From Glebionis coronaria (lineage: Eukaryota > Streptophyta > Magnoliopsida > Asterales > Asteraceae): a stretch of 64,000 nt of DNA. The translations under genes were made by a program, and so were the position numbers. The stretch covers positions 24,811,580 through 24,875,579 of the forward strand of contig CM046881.1 in NCBI GenBank assembly GCA_025667525.1, in the 5' to 3' direction. Under the pieces are notes generated by a model. It saw only the letters and a list, made by a program, of their open reading frames with translations, did no database searches and was not told the DNA's origin. Shown piece after piece: positions 30,679 to 42,376 of this stretch; within the stretch, counting starts at the first letter, position 1, and each line of letters starts with the position of its first letter.

Positions 30679-31248
30679 AAAGAGCATCTCGACGACACAT
30701 TATAATATAAAGGTCAAGATATGAGTGTGGTCTAACAACACGTTGTGTTATTTGACCAAGAAAACAATGAATATCGTTTATCCTTGTGAAGCCTACATAG
30801 GTGAATAATATACAAAAAAGGACAAGTATTTTTTGACATTTCATGTAGGAGGATCATGCTTCTGTATTATATGACTCTGAACTATTTGATTCCATATTTT
30901 ATTCTATTTAAATTGAGACCCGTCAAGAAATAGAGTGCCAAACATAATCGCTAACATATAAAAACAGATTTAGATTAAAATTATCTGACAACGTGGGCTG
31001 CAATAAAATCGTCATAACATGTGATACATGACTCCGTTTGAAGACCACAACTAAGAAAATGGATCCTTGAAATAAGGATTAATTTTATCTAGGCAAACAT
31101 TGGTCAAAAGCGACTAAACCTGATAATAAACTGATGCAAATCGACCATAAACAGCCAAAACATTCCCGTAACTGGCTAAAATCATCCAAACATAAGAAAA
31201 AACATCTAAATCTATTTCTAGTCCATATAGACCACACAGAAACCGGTC
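30679..31248. repeat. Truncated satellite unit (570 bp, ~128-bp deletion)
   Basis: This unit runs from CCGGTCAAA directly into GAGCATCTCGACG, omitting about 128 bp that normally lie between GGTCAAAATG and GACAAAGAGC. The joined ends share CAAA, a short microhomology. It marks the right edge of the second five-unit repeat. Confidence 0.88.
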
Positions 31249-34200
31249 AAAATGTTTTCGCCCGGATTCTAGATGGATGAAACACGTATATGTATTTTCT
31301 TTGTTTAGTTTTGGTCGTGTTTTACCTAGTATAAAAGTTGGTCAGCTAGTATTTGAGGTAGTTGAGAATGCACTAGACAAAGAGCATCTCGACGACATAT
31401 TATAATATAAAGGTCAAGATATTAATTTGGTCTAACAACACGTTGTGTTATTTGACCAAGAAAACAATGATATTGTTTATCCTTGTGAAGCCTACACAGG
31501 TGAATAATATACAAAAAAGGACAATTATTTTTTGACATTTCATGTAGGAGGATCATGCTTCTGTTACTCTGAAATATTTGATTCCATATATTATTCTATT
31601 TAAATTGAGACCCGTCAAGAAATAGAGTGCCAAACATAATCGCTAACATATAAAAATAGATTTAGATTGAAATTATCTGACAACGTGGGCTGCAATAAAA
31701 TCGTCATAACATGTGATACATGACTACGTTTCAAGACCACAACTAAGAAAATGGATCCTTGAAATAAGGATTAATTTTATCTAGGCAAACATTGGTCAAA
31801 AGAGACTAAACCTAATAAAAAACTGATGCGAGTCGACCATAAACAGCTGAAACATTGCCGTAACCGGCTGAAATCATCCAAACATAAGAAAAAACATCTA
31901 AATTTATTTCTAATCCATATGGACCACATAGAAAATGGTGAAAATGTTTTCGCCCGGATTCTAGATGGATGAAACACGTATATGTATTTTCTTTGTTTAG
32001 TTTTGGTCATGTTTTACCTAGTATAAAAGTTGGTCAGCTAGTATTTGAGGTAGTTGAGAATGCACTAGACAAATAGCATCTCGACGACATATTATAATAT
32101 AAAGGTTAAGATATTAATTTGGTCTAACAATACGTTGTGTTATTTGACCAAGAAAACAATGATATTGTTTATCCTTGTGAAGCCTACACAGGTGAATAAT
32201 ATACAAAATAAGGACAAGTATTTTTTGACATTTCATGTAGGAGGATCATGCTTTTGTATTATATGACCCTGAAATATTTTATTCCATATTTTATTCTATT
32301 TAAATTGTGACCCGTCAAGAAATAGAGTGCCAAACATAATCGCTAACATATAAAAACAGATTTAGATTGAAATTATCTGACAACGAGGGTTGCAATAAAA
32401 TCGTCATATCATGTGATACATGACTCCGTTTCAAGACCACAACAAGAAAATGGATCCTTGAAATAAGGATTAATTTTATCTAGGCAAACATTGGTCAAAA
32501 GCGACTAAACATGATAAAAACTGATGAAAATCGACAATAAACAGCCAAAACATTGTCGTAGCCGGCTGAAATCATCCAAACATAAGAAAAAACATCTAAA
32601 TTTATTTCTAGTCCATATGGACCACATAGAAACTGGTCAAAATGTTTTTTCCCGGATTCTAGATGGATGAAACACGTATATGTATTTTCTTTGTTTAGTT
32701 TTGGTCGTGTTTTACCTAGTATAAAAGTTGGTCAGCTTGTATTTGAGGTAGTTGAGAATGCACTAGACAAAGAGCATCTCGACGACACATTATAATATAA
32801 AGGTCAAGATATGAGTGTGGTCTTACAACACGTCGTGTTATTTGACCAAGAAAACAATGATATTGTTTATCCTTGTGAAGCCTACACAGGTGAATAATAT
32901 ACAAAAAAGGACATGTATTTTTTGACATTTCATGTTGGAGGATCTTGCTTTTGTATTATATGACTCTAAAATATTTGATTCCATATTTGATTCTATTTAA
33001 ATTGAAACCCGTCAAGAAATAGAGTGCCAAACATAATCGCTAACATATAAAAACAGATTTAGATTGAAATTATCTGACAACGAGGGCTGCAATAAAATCG
33101 TCATAGTATGTGATACATGACTCCGTTTCAAGACCACAACTAAGAAAATGGATCCTTGAAATAAGGATTAATTTTATCTAGGCAAACATTGGTCAAAAGC
33201 GACTAAACATGATAAAAACTGATGAAAATCGACAATAAACAGCCAAAACATTGTCGTAGCCGGCTGAAATCATCCAAACATAAGAAAAAACATCTAAATT
33301 TATTTCTAGTCCATATTGACCACATAGAAACCGGTCAAAATGTTTTCGCCCGGATTCTAGATGGATGAAACACGTATATGTATTTTCTTTGTTTAGTTTT
33401 GGTCGTGTTTTACCTAGTATAAAAGTTGGTCAGCTAGTATTTGAGGTAGTTGAGAATGCACTAGACAAAGAGCATCTCTACGACATATTATAATATAAAG
33501 GTCAAGATATTAATTTGGTCTAACAACACGTTGTGTTATTTGACCAAGAAAACAATGATATTGTTTATCCTTGTGAAGCTTACACAGGTGCATAATATAC
33601 AAAAAAGGACAAGTATTTTTTGACATTTCATGTAGGAGGATCATGCTTCTGTTACTCTGAAATATTTGATTCCATATATTATTCTATTTAAATTGAGACC
33701 CGTCAAGAAATGGAGTGCCAAACATAATCGCTAACATATAAAAACAGATTTAGATTGAAATTATCTGACAACGTGGGCTGCAGTAAAATCGTCATAACAT
33801 GTGATACATGACTCCGTTTCAAGACCACAACTAAGAAAATAGATCCTTGAAATAAGGATTCATTTTATCTAGGCAAACATTGGTCAAAAGCGACTAAACC
33901 TGATAAAAAACTGATGCGAGTCGACCATAAACAACCAAAACATTGTCGTAACCGCTGAAATCATCCAAACATAAGAAAAAACATCTATATTTATTTCTGG
34001 TCCATATGGACCACATAGAAACCGGTCAAAATGTTTTCGCCCGGATTCTGGATGGATGAAACACGTATATGTATTTTCTTTGTTTAGTTTTGATCGTGTT
34101 TTACCTAGTATAAAAGTTGGTCAGCTAGTATTTGAGGTAGTTGAGAATGCACTAGACAAAGAGCATATCGACGACACATTATAATATAAAGGTCAATATA

Positions 34201-35080
34201 TGAGTGTGGTCTAACAACACGTCCTGTTATTTGACCAAGAAAACAATGATATTGTTTATCCTTGTGAAGCCTACAGAAGTGAATAATATACAAAAAAGGA
34301 CAACTATTTTTTGACATTTCGTGTAGGAGGATCATGCTTCTATATTATATGACTCTGAAATGTTTGATTCCATATTTGATTCTATTTAAATTGAGAACCG
34401 TCAAAATATAGAGTGCCAAACATAATCGCTAACATATAAAAGCAGATTTAAATTGAAATTATCTAACAACATGGGCTGCAATAAAATTGTCATAACATGT
34501 GATCCATGACTCCGTTTCAAGACCACAACTAAGATAATGGATCCTTGAAATAAGGATTAATTTTATCTAGGCAAACATTGGTCAAAAGCGACTAGACATG
34601 ATAAAAAACTGATGAAATTCGACAATAAACAGCCAAAACATTGCTGTAGCCGGCTGAAATCATCAAAACATAAGAAAAAACATCTAAATTTATTTCTAGT
34701 CCATATGGACCACATAGAAACCGGTCAAAATGTTTTCCCCCGGATTCTATATGGATGAAACACGTATATGTATTTTCTTTGTTTAGTTGTTGTCGTGTTT
34801 TACCTAGTATAAAAGTTGATCAGCTAGTATTTGAGGTACTTGAGAATGCACTAGACAAAGAGCATCTCGACGAAACATTATAATATAAAGGTCAAGATAT
34901 GAGTGTGGTCTAACAACACGTCGTGTTATTTGACCATGAAAACAATGATATTGTTTATCCTTGTGAAGCCTACACAAGTGAATAATATACAAAAAAAGGA
35001 CAACTATTTTTTGACATTTCGTGTAGGAGGATCATGCTTCTATATTATATGACTCTGAAATATTTGATTCCATATTTGAT
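31249..35080. repeat. Irregular satellite units up to the Athila insertion
   Basis: Units start at 31249, 31941, 32639, 33337, 34028 and 34727. E-like (ATTAATTTGG) and ordinary units are mixed, and several share GTAGCCGGCTG. I find no repeating higher-order pattern. The unit at 34727 is interrupted after 354 bp and completed at 55164-55515. Confidence 0.85.
35076..35080. other. Target-site duplication, left (TTGAT)
   Basis: Five bases of satellite just outside the left LTR end. The partner at 55164-55168 reads CTGAT, so one base has changed since insertion. Joining the flanks restores a normal satellite unit. Confidence 0.75.
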
Positions 35081-37790
35081 TGATTGTGGTAAAAATACGT
35101 CCTTTAGGAAAAGGAGCATAAAAGCGGAAAGTATTAAACGAATGATTTTAGGAAAAACCAAGTGTTAATGACCCTTAAGGTATAAAAGTCCAAAGTTCGT
35201 TTCCCAAGGAGGTATATGTGTGTGACTAAGATGTAAATGATTTGAGATTAATATTTTGTTTTAGAAGGGATAAGAAAAGAAGATGACGAAGACGTGAAAA
35301 TTACTACTAGAATGTTAAAACATAAAACCGTAAAAACTTCAAAAATAAAAATTAATTCTAAAAATTACCAAAAATTCACCAAAAATCAAAATAAATAAAC
35401 TAAGAGTTTACCAATGATCAAAACTTTTTCAAACCTTTTAAATAATTAAATATTCAATTTTTAAATGCTAATTAAAGCCCTAAAAATCAAATAAATTATC
35501 AAAAAGCCCAAATAAAGATTTTTCAATTGGTAAACCTATAAAATGACCTAAAAAGATTAAAAACTATTTTTAGAAAATTTTAAACTGCTAAAAACTATTT
35601 AAAATGATTTAAAAATTATTAAAACTTAAAATAATTATAAAAATTAATCTAAAAGTGATAAAATTATTCTAAAAGTTGCTAAATTCCTATTTTAATGTAT
35701 TTAACCTAAGAAAAATGTAAAAAGTGGAAAATGTGAAATTTGAAAAATAATAATAAAATAATATTAAAATAATATTAAAAATCCAAAAATTATAAAAAAT
35801 TCTAAAAACTTGCAAATTAGTTTATTTTAACCTAAATAATCAGAAAATCAAAGTGAAATGACCAGAATACCCCTAATGGGCCCTCAAATGGGCCAAAACC
35901 AAAAACAGTCAAACTAAATGGGCTTTTGGGCCCAAAAAGTCAAACTTGGCCCAATTAACTTGGAAAAGCCCTATCTGACTCAAAATTTAATTATAAGAAC
36001 AAAACTCTAAAGGCCCAAAAGCTGAATGTGAGCTTATCACAACTTAATAAGCAAACATCTTATTCTTATTGTGCTTTTTAGCCCATTAAACAATAAGCTA
36101 ATGCCATAAGCTCTAATTTGACACACAAACTTCTTTTGGGATGCTTATGAGATCTGTAAAAAGAAATATTGAAAAAGCACACTCAATAAGCCAGAAATAA
36201 GCAAAGTAAAATTTCACTAAAAGACAAAATAGTCGTTTTTGAGAAATAAGGCACCTCAGGACTTGATTCAACTTGCAAAAGATCATAAATGGACTCAATA
36301 AGCCAAAAAAATCAACAAAATTCCAATAAGCCAAACCAATAAGCCAGAACAAGCCAATAAGAACTTATGAAAAAGACAATTAAGTTGGTTTTCTAGTCAA
36401 ACCCTAAAGTCAACCCACCAAATGCTCCAGTATGAACAAATGGGTCAAATAATGAACACCTATTACAAAATCCAAGTTCTTGCAGGTTAAAATAAGCTAT
36501 TATAGCTTATTGATAAGCTGACACCAGTTTTACACTAGCAGTGGCAACCAGCAGGGGAAAAGAGTTCCCACGGTTTTGACTATTTGATTGAGCTTTTTAG
36601 AGAGTTCTAGTTGGATTCAATTGGAAACAAAGGCACCCTTGTAATCAGTGAACCACAAGGAGTCAATAGCAACAAGAAAATCACAATTTGGTTCACACAA
36701 TAAGCCACAATCAATCAAACAGTCACCAGATACCACACAGACATGGAAAAATAAGCAGTTATGCACAAATAAGCAGATTAATCCTGAATAAGCCAACCAA
36801 ACTCAACAAGATGCACACACAAGCTATATAAACTATGAATAAGCATAAACAAACTCAATTCAAACACTGAATCAAAGTGAATCAACAGAAATAAGCAAGT
36901 GAAGGTTACTGATGAACACTAACATGCAATTGATGAACACTAACTCTTTGCTGATCTATTTGACCACAGATCAAATTTCAAGCCTCAAATCCTACTTCCC
37001 TGGTGTAGTTAACCTAGATTTAACCCTTCTTAACCCTAGTCTATGATTAGATCTAGGTGTCCCCTAAATTTCAGCCAAATTCACCAAGTAAACAAGATTT
37101 TATGACCTATTTATGAATCTATGTGTTTCAAACCTTAAAACCTGCAAACAGATGATCAAATGCAACCAATAAGCAGATACTAACACTTGCAAACAATAAA
37201 CAACCACTTAACAAACCACAAATCCTAACTTATAAGGTAGACCCAAACACCCTTTTAAAACTTGTTTTCATAATTTTTCAAAGGATTATCCAGATTCAAA
37301 CCACAAAATCAGTTAACAACACTTCAATAACATCAAATCAAAACAAATAAACCAGATTCAACAATAATATCATAGATTCAAGCATAAACATGCAATAATC
37401 ACCAAATTCAGAATAATAAAGGAGAAAATGAAAAGGGAGAAGGATGCAAACCTCCAAGACCTACATCCAGGCCCTGGATTGTTTGAGCTTAGGTACTAGC
37501 AGAACAAGTACCAGCTTCCAAGCTGCTAAGAAGAACAAACCACAAAAGTGAGATCAAAATAAACCAATCTTCTGATTTTTGAAACCCAAGCTTTATCAAC
37601 TAAAACTTTGCCTCAAAAACCTTCAAAAAAGATTATGGAATTCATATTTTAGCTTATCAAACACCAAACTTTTATAAATAACAGATTAGAATTCAAAATT
37701 TTCAGAAATTCAAACTTTATTTCATAAAAAGGAATTACAAAGATTTAAAAGCTAAAATCTGGAACAAAGGGACTCTCACATGTTGAGGTC

Positions 37791-37800
37791 TCCTTTTATA
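37791..37800 (-). promoter_or_regulatory. LTR promoter TATA box (3' LTR copy)
   Basis: The minus strand reads TATAAAAGGA about 1.06 kb downstream of the LTR start, in a plausible U3 position. The same site is kept in the 5' LTR at 54097-54106. Inferred from sequence only. Confidence 0.6.
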
Positions 37801-38827
37801 GGCAAATGCCTGGCTAAACACTATTCACAAACCCTAGAACTGAATTCCCTATTATGCCCTTGAGTCTTCTAGACGTTTTCTGAATTTGAGCTGTCCAATT
37901 GATCAAGGCTGTTCATTTTAGCTTTGTGATGAAGCAATGAGTCATAGCTGTTGATTTTACAACGTTGGATGACTTGGAGGGCAAGTAGCATTCTGATTGG
38001 TGGAAAGGGAATTGGGGGTGGGGTCCATTGTAAGTGGGGAAGAGAGTTTTATGGTTGGGATGATTTTTTTGCTTGTGTGAATCACACGGGGGAACAACCA
38101 ATTTCAATTTACCCTTTGTTGGTAAAAAGTTAATTCTGGGTTCTTACTTGCTACAGTAACAAGTTTGATCCGTTTTCTTAGGGACTGATTTGTTTGGCGC
38201 GTGTTTAGGGATTTGAACATCCAAACTTGGCAGTTTAAGTCCTTGGATTTTGGATAAATAGATAAAACATGTTTTTCAGCCAACACTTTCCATTTCCTTT
38301 GTTAATATCTTTCATACATTGGCAATTTTGGCACAAACTTTTGGAAAAAGGTTTCAAAGGGTTGTTTTTGCCATTTTGAGATATTTTAAGGGCTGATCCT
38401 GGACATTCTTGATCTTCAAAGGTCTTCAATGTATCTTTGGCTTTATGAGGGACCATAATTGACAATTTGGAATTGTTGAGGGACTAATCTTGCCATTTCA
38501 TCAAAGTTCAAGGACCTTTTGTGTAAGTTTGACAAACTTAAAGGACCAAACTGGTAATTATCAATAACCAAGGGTTTTAAGTGTCATTTCTTCAATAAAT
38601 GAGGATCAATCTTGTATGTCTTCAAGTCTTCAAGGGTATTTGTTGAATATTTCATGATCTAGGGCCCGGTTCTTTGTACGGCTTCGTTTCTCGTGTCCGT
38701 TTTTCCTTGTATCTTGTGATCTTTTGTCTTTTTCACGATATCCATACCTAAAATCCACAAGTAAACAAACACAAGCATATATATGGTATATTATGACATT
38801 TTTATGCATTTAAAGCCCAAAAAGAAC

Positions 38828-38857
38828 GATGAGATCATGTATAAATGCCATCTCATC
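38828..38857 (-). other. Terminal hairpin in U3 of the 3' LTR
   Basis: GATGAGAT (38828-38835) and ATCTCATC (38850-38857) form a perfect 8-bp inverted repeat with a 14-nt loop, one base from the LTR end and next to the polypurine tract. It is conserved in the other LTR at 55133-55162. Confidence 0.7.
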
Positions 38858-38858
38858 A

Positions 38859-38870
38859 CTCCCCCATACT
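38859..38870 (-). other. Polypurine tract of the Athila-like element
   Basis: The minus strand reads AGTATGGGGGAG immediately before the LTR start TGATGAGATGG, as required for plus-strand priming. Two similar tracts lie upstream at 40614-40601 and 40668-40659. Confidence 0.85.
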
Positions 38871-40600
38871 AAGCCATTGTCGTGCCCTCACGCAATGCTA
38901 GAATAAAGTATCTAAGCATCACCAAAGTTCAATTTTATTAACCTTTATTGAAGAGTAAAAGACTTGCAACATACTACGAAGATGTGTTAAGACATAATGT
39001 ATGATTTTCATCATGAAAAATGACTTTTAGGGTCAAAGAATAGGAACAAGTAAATGTCCCTTAGAGTAAACTTCGTCATCCTTGATTGTCATACATTCCA
39101 TGCTAAGTGCAAAAACGAGATCATTGTTGGTACAAGTCACAATGCTAGCACTACTCATACGTCCAAATTGTGTAATACTTTTTCTCCCCGCAATCCTAGT
39201 TATTATAAAAGGAAATGGGTTACTAGCATTTTTTAACTATTTTTCATGGATCACAAGTGATTCATATTGACTTATTTAATTAGTTATTAGTCCGAAAGCA
39301 AAGTAGCACGATTTAATCGATAGTTAGCCGAAGGACAAAATCTTTTAAAACGGCTTCTCGTGTATCTCCTTAAGTTCATATCTTGGCATAACTCGTTTCA
39401 CGATTTGAGACCTTTCTCGGACCGATATTTGGCATGTACTTCATACTTCAAATCTTGGGAAGACGTTCTTGAAATTATGGTCTTCTCTTGGTGTATTTGG
39501 AATTTCTTCACTTGACGCTTTTGAGAGATTCTTCATATTTGGACCACGACTTCATCATTTTTCTTCAATCTTTACTTTGGATTTTGATATTCAACGATCC
39601 GCCTCCTTTTCGGACTTGGGTATATTTATCCTCATACCTTGTAAGGGTCTTTCCGGATAGACTTTCTCCATGATCTTTAGGGGAGTAATTGCTTTTCGTC
39701 GTGTGTCTCGATCCTTCATATTGATTTAGGAATAATGATACTTCACATCATCTTGGATCTTTAGCAACAAGAGAGCTCCTCATGCCTTGTTAGGGCCTTT
39801 TTGGATGATCGCCAATCTTCTCGTCCCGCTTCAATAATTTATGCCTTGGCTATGAACTCTATTCAACCCCGAGCAACTTTTAAACGATCTTGCGCTAGAG
39901 GCTAAGTAACCTTTCAAATCGTACGACCTTACTTATTGCAATTATGATTTATTCCTAATGCATTGATCTTATGGGAAGAAAAAGCCATAATTAAAAACAT
40001 ATGAGTTTTTGAAAGAACACTTTCATGTTCTACGTTTAGCATGATCACTTGTCTAACTCTATCATCTCTCATTCTTCACTATATAAAGACCTCTAATTAA
40101 AGAGACTCATGAATACTTAGCCATGCAAGTCAAAATTAAGCCAAATTTGGATTAGCTTTTTATTAAGACTATATCAAATAAAAGTTTTAGGTTTTCAAGC
40201 CACCTATAGGATCTTGCATTTTCTTAGACTTTTTCAAGTTTAGAGAATGCGTTTTATAGTTCCCTTGATAAGTGACTTTCTAGGATCAATTATAGGAACT
40301 TGCGAAAAGTTCTTGTTCTTAACCCGTATGAATTAAGACTTTCGCGTTTTAAAGCTCCCTATATAAAAGTCTAGCAAAACTTGAATTGAGCGGGTTAAGG
40401 AATGTAAATGGCTCCAAATGCCCATCAAGTCAAAAGTTATCTCTTATTCTACCCATCGGAAAATATACATTCGTGTCTTAAAAACACTTATGAAAACTAA
40501 GGAAAAATTTTAAAATTTGGCCATTTTTAGCCTTATTAGCAACCAAAACAAAACATTGAAAATTGGAAAACGTGAGGGCGTAGCAAAGCAAGTACCTATT

Positions 40601-40614
40601 CACCCCCCATACTA
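40601..40614 (-). other. Second polypurine-tract-like site
   Basis: The minus strand reads TAGTATGGGGGGTG, nearly the true tract at 38859. Similarity extends beyond it: both are followed on the plus strand by CATACTAA and then CATTGTC. Confidence 0.6.
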
Positions 40615-40658
40615 AAAGTAAACATTGTCCTCAATGTTTTGAGTCTAAAGGTGGAGCA

Positions 40659-40668
40659 CCCCCATACT
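40659..40668 (-). other. Third polypurine-tract-like site
   Basis: The minus strand reads AGTATGGGGG, 58 bp from the second site. With 38859 and 40601 it makes three copies of the motif TAGTATGGGGG. Confidence 0.55.
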
Positions 40669-41882
40669 AGAGACGACGAGTCGAATGCTTAGGATCTAGC
40701 ATGGAAAGGGTGATCAACAATATATCTAAAGCCGTTTATTAAGTATGCTAAAAGATAATTGTTAGAACAACAAAGGATATGTCATGGATTCGTGAAAAAC
40801 TTCTTCAAGCAAACGATGGAGGCTCATGTAAATGAACACGAGAGTCTTCAATCGTTGATGATGATGATGATCTAGATAACACAATCACAAACAACCACGA
40901 GACAACGAGTTGAAAGGGTACAAGTCCCCTTATTAGTGAATAGTAAGCATAAAGGATAAGCATGGGATCTCCCCTACGAGGCACCTCGTTTTTGATTACC
41001 GATTCATGAGCTCGACTCGATCCCCTCAATGCTAATTATCATTGGGGAAGGTGACTTGGTCGAGGGCAACCATTGAAGGAATTTCCCGACCAAAGTGGTG
41101 CTTAAGCCTATGTCTATTCACCTTGAAATTAGGACCATCATCTTGAGCTAGCTCAATGGTCCCATATGGAAACACTTGTGTAATGGTGAACGGACCCGAC
41201 CAACGAGATTTCAATTTTCCGGAAAATATCTTAAGTCGAGAGTTAAAAAGCAACACTTGATCACCAACGTTAAAAACTCTGTTAATAATCTTTGAATCAT
41301 GAAACTTTTTAGTCTTTCCTTTAAAAATTAATGAATTTTCGTAAGCATTATCTCTTAATTCATCCAATTCATTCAATTGTATTTTCCGGTGATCTCCCGC
41401 GGTCTTCAAGTCAAAGTTTGCATGCTTAAGGGCCCAATATGCCTTGTGCTCCAACTCAATGGGCAAATGACAATTCTTCCCATAGACTAACTTATAAGGA
41501 GTGCAACCAATAGGTGTCTTATAAGCGGTCCTAAAGGCCCATAAAGCGTCATCGAGTTTGTCGGACCATGAAGCACGGTATTTTCCAATTGACCTCTCTA
41601 AAATCCTCTTTAAAGCTCGGTTCGAAACCTCGACTTACCCACTCGTTTACGGGTGATAAGCCGTAGAAAGACGATGAGTAACTCCATATTTCTTTAGAAC
41701 CTTTTCGAATTGGTCATTACAAAAATGGGTTCCACGATCGCTTATAATAGCACGAGGTGTTCCGAACCGAGAGAATAGTTGCTTCAAAAATTTCACTACC
41801 ACACGAGCATCATTAGTAGGCAAAGCCTTAGCTTCCACCCACTTAGAAAGGTAGTCCACTGCGACGAGGATATATTTGTTGC

Positions 41883-41890
41883 CATGAGAC
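41883..41890. other. MITE target-site duplication, left (CATGAGAC)
   Basis: Perfect 8-bp match to 42369-42376. Removing the MITE and one copy rejoins the integrase frame region. Confidence 0.92.
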
Positions 41891-42368
41891 TAGGGGTGTG
41901 ATTCGGGTTGACCCGGTCGGGTTCGGGTCAACTCGGGTCGGGTCAAGTCGGGTCAAGGGTAAAAAATATATAACCCGAACCCGAGACTAATTAGAACTCG
42001 GGTCACTCGGGTTCGGGTCAATTCGGGTCGGGTCAACTCGGGTCGGGTCAACTCGGGTTCGGGTCAACCCGAGTTTAAGGAAAATGTGTAAAAAGTGGCT
42101 AAATTAAGTACTAATACAATGTAAAAAATGTAATTTTAGTCGGGTCAAGTCGGGTTGGTCGGGTTCGGGTCAAGTCGGGTCGGGTCAAGTCGGGTCAAAG
42201 GTAAAAAATATATAACCCGAACCCGAGCCAATTAGAACTCGGGTCAATTCGGGTCAACCCGAATTGACCCGAATACACTTTTGGACCCGAGTGACCCGAC
42301 CCGAATATGATTATTCGGGTTCGGGTTCGGGTCGGGTTCGGGTCGGGTCAACTTTTTCGACACCCCTA
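41891..42368. mobile_element. hAT-like MITE, 478 bp, CGGGT-rich
   Basis: The ends carry a 9-bp terminal inverted repeat, TAGGGGTGT at the left and ACACCCCTA at the right. The element is flanked by a perfect 8-bp duplication CATGAGAC (41883-41890 and 42369-42376), as known for the hAT superfamily. The inside is dominated by CGGGT/ACCCG pentamers in phrases such as CGGGTCAACTCGGGT. A segment around AAAAAATATATAACCCGAAC occurs twice with a 242-bp offset (41960 and 42202), so the element is close to a tandem dimer of a half-unit. It encodes no transposase and lies inside the integrase region. Confidence 0.9.
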
Positions 42369-42376
42369 CATGAGAC
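42369..42376. other. MITE target-site duplication, right (CATGAGAC)
   Basis: Right-hand partner of 41883-41890. Confidence 0.92.

Larger units (their letters stand above)
1..35080. repeat. Satellite array, left arm (~698-bp monomer, ~51 units)
   Basis: Head-to-tail units of about 698 bp fill this stretch. With the phase set at the conserved AAAATGTTTTCG, units begin at 1, 694, 1394, 2094, 2794, 3493, 4191 and so on to 34727, where the last unit is cut by a retrotransposon. Landmarks present in nearly every unit include TCCATATGGACCACATAG, GATTCTAGATGGATGAAAC, TTGAGACCCGTCAAG and ACATGTGATACATGAC. The array runs off the left edge. Units differ by substitutions and small indels and fall into recognisable types, which define higher-order repeats. 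The repeated ORFs of 60-90 codons follow from unit homology, break by indel in many units and show no sign of being genes. Long arrays with HORs are usual at plant centromeres, pericentromeres or knobs; which applies here cannot be told from sequence. Confidence 0.97.
35081..38858 (-). repeat. 3' LTR of the Athila-like element
   Basis: Matches 47862-55163 (after removal of the nested element) from 35162 to 38858 with scattered differences. On the minus strand U3 begins TGATGAGATGGC at 38858, a TATA box lies at 37800-37791, and the LTR ends with CACAATCA at 35081. This leaves about 2.7 kb of transcribed R-U5. The part at 35280-35840 is extremely A-rich. The part at 36040-36900 carries at least 14 copies of AATAAGC. 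The last 81 bp (35081-35161) align poorly to the other LTR. Plus- and minus-strand ORFs inside, such as 36113-36352 and 38235-38465, have no recognisable product. Confidence 0.92.
38871..41031 (-). other. Post-pol region of the Athila-like element, no intact gene
   Basis: About 2.2 kb separate the integrase stop from the polypurine tract. Some Athila elements carry an env-like ORF here. I find none: only short ORFs on either strand (for example minus 40805-41029, 74 codons, rich in serine and leucine) without a recognisable motif. Two extra polypurine-tract-like sites lie at its upstream end. Confidence 0.6.

Noticed and set aside
1471..35000. Minus-strand ORFs of 60-90 codons recurring every 700 bp (ending ...QILADQLLY)
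   Set aside because: They recur because the satellite repeats. Variation among them is mostly amino-acid changing, several are frameshifted by A-run length, and none has a recognisable domain or start context.
1..35080. CRISPR array or rDNA spacer as explanation of the repeats
   Set aside because: Units are about 698 bp of continuous homology without unique spacers, and no rRNA sequence or promoter is present.
35081..35161. Left 81 bp as a separate small insertion beside the LTR
   Set aside because: The TGAT...ATCA ends, the target duplication and partial similarity to 47724-47776 favour it being the diverged end of the LTR.
38871..41031. Env-like gene of the Athila element
   Set aside because: No open frame of useful length and no signal peptide or membrane-segment pattern could be found on the minus strand.
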